A stretch of 40,050 bases of DNA from a virus. Shown piece by piece: positions 37,478 to 40,050 of this stretch. The position numbers and the translations under genes are program-made. The notes beneath the pieces were generated by a model. That model was not told the origin of the DNA. It was given only the letters and a program-made list of their open reading frames with translations, and made no database searches. Every line of letters starts with the position of its first letter. Positions within the stretch are counted from its first letter, which is position 1. The stretch covers positions 1-40,050 of IMG/VR virus record IMGVR_UViG_3300047510_001522; one strand, written 5' to 3'.

Positions 37478-38665
37478 TTATTTAATCCAGTTTTCATTCC
37501 ATCGAGTGTGCCTATAATCTTTGTCATCATCAAAAAAATGATTATAGTTGTATTCTACTATATCCTTCACATTTTTTTGCCATTCCATCCACTCATTTTC
37601 AGAAAAATTACTCAATCGTACAATTTCATTTGTAATATACTTTAGTCTCTCGTAATCATCCTGTATATTATCATAAGTTTCGTCTATGTACGGATGAAAT
37701 GTTTTATAACCACGATTTTTTAGTAATTGTAATATTCCAGTAAATCCGACAAATATGAATGGGTGTTTAGCTATTATGGGTTTAAATGTTTTTTCTGTTA
37801 TGAAATTGTATGCTGGTTCATAATTAAATACACACAAACCATTATTTTTATTTGTTACTTTATAAAACAGTGTTTCGGTTACGATAGAAAGATAACTATT
37901 TTCAAAGAAGTACATATCTTCTTGATTTACATCTAAGGGGTTCTTTCTCTCTTCGGTTATATTTAATCTTATTGGAAACTTGTGCTTGGTTTGTTCCAAC
38001 ACTTCTTTTACCCACTCTTCTAAATATGGATAACAAAACTCCTTATTTAGATAGCTATCATTGAACAAAATTTTTTTATCTATAAATTCAGGAATACTTC
38101 CTTCGAATGAATAGAATGATTTGTCAAACCATCCGTATTTTACTGAATGTGCGTATAAGTACACTCGTTGATATCTTTCTATTTTATTAAAACACAAAAA
38201 TAATTTTTCTTTTAGTTTAATATCAAATTGTGGTTCATTAACTTTAGAATGCGTATTACGCATAAAATATTCAAAGTGATGAAAACATATTACTTGAATA
38301 TTTTTTTTATAGTTGTACTTAACACGAAATTTTTGATAGGCCACTTCCCCATCTATCGCACCGCATAAACAAAAAAATGAACCATCTTCAACATCGATAT
38401 CCTCTATTATTTCGTGTATATATTGATATAGGTTAGTTAATATTGTTTCAGCAGAAACGTCAAATATTATTTTCTTCCCTTCTAATATTTTTTTATGTAA
38501 AAATGTTTTATATTCTTCTATTGGATATTTAGTCAGACTATTATAAGTTGTAGTTACTATATAGAATTTTTCTGCGTGTCCATCCAATTCAGGATATACA
38601 GACATAAGTTTTCTAATAGTATCTACACTGTTTTGTTCAGAAAAATCGTATTCGTCTACTAACAT
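37478..38665 (-). CDS. Glycosyltransferase-like protein (fucosyltransferase-type C-terminal half)
   Basis: 395 aa, AT-rich relative to neighbours, no signal peptide. The C-terminal third holds the pattern YFFENSYLSIVTET, FITEKTFKPIIAKHPFIFVG and LQLLKNRGYKTF, seen in GT10-like and exostosin-like transferases where the E-K-x-F-K-P motif contacts nucleotide-sugar. The N-terminal two thirds are not recognised. Low GC and Lys/Asn/Tyr richness suggest recent acquisition. Stop lies four bases from tRNA-Arg. Confidence 0.6.
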   Translation of the reverse strand: MLVDEYDFSEQNSVDTIRKLMSVYPELDGHAEKFYIVTTTYNSLTKYPIEEYKTFLHKKILEGKKIIFDVSAETILTNLYQYIHEIIEDIDVEDGSFFCLCGAIDGEVAYQKFRVKYNYKKNIQVICFHHFEYFMRNTHSKVNEPQFDIKLKEKLFLCFNKIERYQRVYLYAHSVKYGWFDKSFYSFEGSIPEFIDKKILFNDSYLNKEFCYPYLEEWVKEVLEQTKHKFPIRLNITEERKNPLDVNQEDMYFFENSYLSIVTETLFYKVTNKNNGLCVFNYEPAYNFITEKTFKPIIAKHPFIFVGFTGILQLLKNRGYKTFHPYIDETYDNIQDDYERLKYITNEIVRLSNFSENEWMEWQKNVKDIVEYNYNHFFDDDKDYRHTRWNENWIK

Positions 38666-38685
38666 ATTTTATATCCTCTTTTTAG

Positions 38686-38759
38686 TAGGCATGGCTGGAG
38701 TTGAACCAGCGACCCCTGACTTATCAGGTCAGTGCTCTAACCACCTGAGCTACACGCCT
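38686..38759 (-). tRNA. tRNA-Ile(GAU)
   Basis: Acceptor AGGCGTG/CATGCCT, anticodon loop CTGATAA, T-loop TTCAACT. Confidence 0.93.
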
Positions 38760-38762
38760 ATA

Positions 38763-38846
38763 TGGGAGTGGATGGATTCGAACCAACTAGGTCTATTGAC
38801 GGCAGATTTACAGTCTGCTGCAGTCCTCCAACTCTGCGGCACTCCC
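38763..38846 (-). tRNA. tRNA-Tyr(GUA)
   Basis: Acceptor GGGAGTG/CACTCCC, anticodon loop CTGTAAA in stem GCAGA/TCTGC, long variable arm, T-loop TTCGAAT. Confidence 0.93.
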
Positions 38847-38854
38847 TTGTGAAA

Positions 38855-38928
38855 TAGCTGGGGCCGGACTTGAACCGGCGACCCCGGCATTATGAGTGCC
38901 GTGCTCTAACCAGCTGAGCTACCCAGCC
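38855..38928 (-). tRNA. tRNA-Met(CAU), elongator-type
   Basis: Acceptor GGCTGGG/CCCAGCT with a first G-U pair, anticodon loop CTCATAA in stem CGGCA/TGCCG, close to bacterial elongator Met. Stop codon of the PspC-like gene directly abuts its 5' end. Confidence 0.9.
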
Positions 38929-39126
38929 TTACTGCTTTCTATATCCCGGATCGCGTGGAATAACCATCCAACATAATAGATAGAAAATTACCGATGGAAG
39001 TGGTGACAGAAACGCTGCCACAAAAAGTAGTCTGATGAACGTTGGGTCGATTCCTAATGATTCTGCGAATCCACCGCAAACACCAGCGATTTTGTTTTCA
39101 GTATTACTCAAATACACACGCTTCAT
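38929..39126 (-). CDS. PspC-domain membrane protein
   Basis: 65 aa from ATG 39126 (AAGGAG upstream); a longer frame would cover part of tRNA-Asp. PspC pattern: KRVYLSNTENKIAGVCGGFAE, SLGIDPTFIRLLFVAAF then LLCWMVIPRDPG, including the KIAGVCGGFAE motif. One membrane helix (LLFVAAFLSPLPSVIFYLLC). PspC proteins sense or counter inner-membrane stress. A phage copy may protect membrane potential before lysis (inference). Stop codon abuts tRNA-Met. Confidence 0.85.
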   Translation of the reverse strand: MKRVYLSNTENKIAGVCGGFAESLGIDPTFIRLLFVAAFLSPLPSVIFYLLCWMVIPRDPGYRKQ

Positions 39127-39150
39127 AATACACTCCTTCGTCAAGGGTAA

Positions 39151-39225
39151 CGGGATGGACGGGACTCGAACCCGCAACCACCGCAGTGACAGTGCGGTGC
39201 GCTAACCAAATTGCGCCACCACCCC
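39151..39225 (-). tRNA. tRNA-Asp(GUC)
   Basis: Acceptor GGGGTGG/CCATCCC, anticodon loop CTGTCAC, T-loop TTCGAGT. Confidence 0.93.
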
Positions 39226-39228
39226 AAG

Positions 39229-39663
39229 TTAATACATAACAATCTTTATAGTATCAGCTAATACTTTTTTCCCTACCTTTGTTGATGCAATAATAGTTGC
39301 CGTTTGTCCTCTCATAATTTCAAACGCACCGAACACGCTTTTCGCATAACCCTTGTAACTATAAGAACAGCAATTGACAGTAGTAACGGTGTCAACCCAC
39401 GGCCAATTAATTACTAATCGGTTTGTAATATAAGAAGAATCTACTCCAACTCTAACCTTCACCCAAATATCAGACTCCCATATAACTTTGGTCTGGTCTG
39501 GTAAGTTTGTTTGAAGCTCTAACGGTTTGAATGTCTGTACATTTCTAATAATCGATAAGGAATCCACATCTTTAACAAATCGTACATATGGTTCGTTAAC
39601 AACCTCAGTAGGCGACTCCGAAGAACAACCAATTAGTGCTAATAACAATACTAGTTTTTTCAT
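39229..39663 (-). CDS. Small lipoprotein with beta-rich domain
   Basis: 144 aa. Signal MKKLVLLLALIGCSSES with lipobox Cys13. Mature part has beta-like strands (TKVIWESDIWVKVRVGVDSS, GQTATIIASTKVG) in a single domain with a Cys pair in VNCCSYSYKG. No family recognised. Stop lies three bases before tRNA-Asp; tRNA-Trp lies 22 bases upstream of its ATG. Confidence 0.75.
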   Translation of the reverse strand: MKKLVLLLALIGCSSESPTEVVNEPYVRFVKDVDSLSIIRNVQTFKPLELQTNLPDQTKVIWESDIWVKVRVGVDSSYITNRLVINWPWVDTVTTVNCCSYSYKGYAKSVFGAFEIMRGQTATIIASTKVGKKVLADTIKIVMY

Positions 39664-39684
39664 AACCTTTTAGTTGAAGTGTTA

Positions 39685-39756
39685 CAGGCCCACAAGGACT
39701 CGAACCTTGAAAAGCAGTTTTGGAGACTGCTGTGTTGCCAATTACACCATGGACCT
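39685..39756 (-). tRNA. tRNA-Trp(CCA)
   Basis: Acceptor AGGTCCA/TGGGCCT with G73, anticodon loop CTCCAAA, T-loop TTCGAGT. Its first two bases are part of the upstream gene's stop codon. Confidence 0.93.
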
Positions 39757-40018
39757 AGTGATTAAACCAACGATACATTCCGATTGCGTCAATCAGTACC
39801 CACACTGCATTTACTACCATCATTGGAATATCACGTTTGTCGTAGAACGTATGTAACATTCCCAAATGACCAAATAGTAACAATGCGTATGCAAGTGAGT
39901 ACGGAACTGGAAGCTTTCCTGCCAACATTACACCGCCGATAATCAAAATCAAAATTGCCCACCACTTCCTTCTGTGGATACGGTGCTCTGCAGTTTCCGT
40001 TAATTCAATCGGTTTCAT
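39755..40018 (-). CDS. Small membrane protein with two or three TM segments
   Basis: 87 aa from ATG 40018. Membrane segments at about residues 20-35 (AILILIIGGVMLAG), 40-58 and 65-80. No clear ribosome site, and the frame stays open upstream to the window edge (codons for IRKTKELLE precede the ATG), so the true start could lie outside. The TAG stop overlaps the first two bases of tRNA-Trp. Function unknown. Confidence 0.6.
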   Translation of the reverse strand: MKPIELTETAEHRIHRRKWWAILILIIGGVMLAGKLPVPYSLAYALLLFGHLGMLHTFYDKRDIPMMVVNAVWVLIDAIGMYRWFNH

Positions 40019-40050
40019 TTCTAGTAACTCTTTGGTCTTACGAATTGGCA

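Noticed and set aside
1-40050. CRISPR array, insertion sequence or integrase
   Set aside because: No regularly spaced repeats, transposase or integrase genes were seen.

Overview
This window is a segment of a large T4-superfamily ("far-T4"-like) myovirus genome. The phage call rests on a gp25-type and a gp6/baseplate-J-type baseplate wedge protein, a gp5-type hub/spike protein, a gp55-like late sigma factor and a DsbA-like dsDNA-binding protein, all in compact, overlapping genes. Every gene I accept lies on the minus strand, so transcription runs from high to low coordinates. The host looks like a Gram-negative bacterium with an outer membrane: there are several lipobox lipoproteins, beta-barrel-like proteins and a CsgG-like protein. 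Cohesin/dockerin modules and a T9SS-like C-terminal domain hint at an FCB-type lineage, but the strong GGAGG ribosome-binding sites argue against a typical Bacteroidota host. The host remains inference.

Layout. 1-11,130: baseplate/tail module (a large LamG protein cut by the window edge, an Ig-like protein, a DNRLRE-like protein, gp6, gp25, gp5 and small partners). 11,170-20,441: late sigma factor, a lytic transglycosylase-like protein, an IMPDH/GMPR-family enzyme, glycosyltransferase, UV endonuclease, a multi-TM coiled-coil protein, Hsp20 with a cysteine-rich micropeptide, HD, HNH, UVR-motif, zinc-ribbon and C39-like proteins, and a complete tmRNA. 20,499-21,599: a degenerate tRNA-like element and five tRNAs. 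21,662-24,607: nucleotide-sugar dehydrogenase, a PurA/PurZ-family enzyme, an amidase and a lipoprotein. 24,662-33,987: an unusually rich block of secreted and envelope proteins (GH19 lysin, class 3 lipase, secreted NUC nuclease, two related barrel-like proteins, CsgG-like protein, dockerin membrane protein, cohesin-dockerin protein, holin-like membrane proteins, lipoproteins). 34,094-39,756: seventeen more tRNAs interleaved with small genes (zinc ribbon, DsbA-like, FkbM methyltransferase, FeoA-like, PspC-like, glycosyltransferase-like), punctuated by sigma70-type promoters and one orphan transcription unit without a convincing gene.

How it may work together. The tRNA set (22 canonical tRNAs, no Asn or Phe seen) plus tmRNA suggests the phage maintains its own translation capacity and ribosome rescue. 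Stop codons that abut or lie inside tRNA 5' ends suggest that tRNA processing creates nonstop messages that the phage tmRNA could resolve. A PurA-like enzyme with a PurZ-flavoured P-loop and an IMPDH-like enzyme lacking the usual ribose-contact Asp point to altered purine nucleotide metabolism. The 24-34 kb block looks like a dedicated envelope-modification/lysis programme and is the best candidate here for an undescribed system.
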